Below, in pieces: positions 63,346 through 64,000 of a DNA stretch of 64,000 nucleotides. This DNA is from Pisaster brevispinus (taxonomy: Eukaryota > Echinodermata > Asteroidea > Forcipulatida > Asteriidae). Below the pieces are notes generated by a model. The model ran no database searches and was not told the DNA's origin. It worked only from the letters and a program-made list of their open reading frames with translations. The position numbers and the translations under genes are program-made. The first letter of the stretch is position 1; every line of letters begins with the position of its first letter. The stretch covers positions 4,405,140-4,469,139 of the forward strand of contig JAMKCF010000001.1 in assembly GCA_023634235.1 (NCBI GenBank). The letters are read 5' to 3'.

Positions 63346-64000
63346 CAATTGTATTCGGATGTTTTTTTCTCCCTTGCCCGATCTGCTCCAGTCACCCACC
63401 GTGTGGGGATCGGAGCATCGCTGGGCCCCACGCCAGTCTACTGGCGATTGCATGTAACTAGTATACGTATACTTTGTGATCACCGGACTTCCTACCCTCT
63501 CAGGCCCGGGGCCAGCCAGCCGCTCCTCGACTTGCTCAGTCAACTTGCTTACTCTTTTGACAAACACAAAAAAGACTAAAAATGTTACTCATGATAGAGT
63601 ATCCATATCATTAATACATTCCTGAATCATAGTTTGTCCAGTTTTTTTCAAATTATTGACTGCTAAATACCAAGATTCATTTTTATCTCCAATGAACACG
63701 TTTTCAGTTTAACCACAACTAGGACGAGTTTAGTAAAATGAGTCAAATGTAGCGCCCTCCTGCGCTTTGTAGTTCCCAAATAATCATTGTCTAATTATGT
63801 TTATTCTATTTAATTTGAAATAAAATACTTACAAACCATTCAGCGCTTAAAAAACTAAGTGAACTGTTTAGCTATATACCGGGAACTTTATAAAAAAACA
63901 AAAACAAGAACAATTGTTATTTCTATTTTTTCAACATTCGGCACATTTTTTTTACAAATAGAACGCACTGTAAACGGTATGGTTAATACACCAACTTTTG

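Overview
This is a eukaryotic (metazoan) genomic window. Genes are split by GT-AG introns, intergenic and intronic DNA is AT-rich, and there is a dense load of tRNA-derived SINEs, fold-back MITEs and LINE/Penelope remnants. The best guess at the host is a marine deuterostome invertebrate, most likely an echinoderm; this rests on gene similarity and repeat style and is inference.

Layout. (1) 1-510: last coding exon of an unidentified plus-strand gene with a Met/Pro/Gly-rich C-terminus. (2) 4355-27814, minus strand: a nearly complete orthologue of IGHMBP2 (SMUBP-2), an SF1B helicase, with twelve recognised exons covering the N-terminus, helicase core, R3H domain and AN1 zinc finger. Eleven junctions were examined: ten agree in phase, and one (exon 10 to exon 11) does not, so at least one linker exon is unseen. 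Its introns hold most of the SINE and MITE copies and a 54-bp tandem array. (3) 27.9-38.5 kb: no gene recognised; repeats and transposon remnants. (4) 38528-about 58460, minus strand: the most unusual object here. A chain of exons with good splice sites and consistent phase encodes an IRE1/RNase L-like protein kinase domain (49508-47544), then a tandem BRCT pair closely resembling the BRCA1 C-terminus (46894-43077), then short acidic linker exons (42253-41627), then a 726-codon exon with zinc-finger-like motifs and a tyrosine-recombinase-like domain (40705-38528). A CRE/E-box/CCAAT-containing promoter-like region lies near 58.5 kb. There is one in-frame TGA in the second BRCT repeat, and one phase conflict between the putative start exons and the first kinase exon. 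The locus may therefore be a real fusion gene, two or three adjacent genes, or partly decayed. (5) 58.6-64 kb: no gene recognised; a duplicated segment and a LINE-like tail.

Mobile elements include several MITE families with visible target-site duplications: a 202-208 bp family with 9-bp duplications, a 129-bp palindromic family with 3-bp duplications, and TTAA-flanked families. Penelope-like remnants carry hammerhead-like motifs. All family assignments come from reading termini by eye; no database search was possible.
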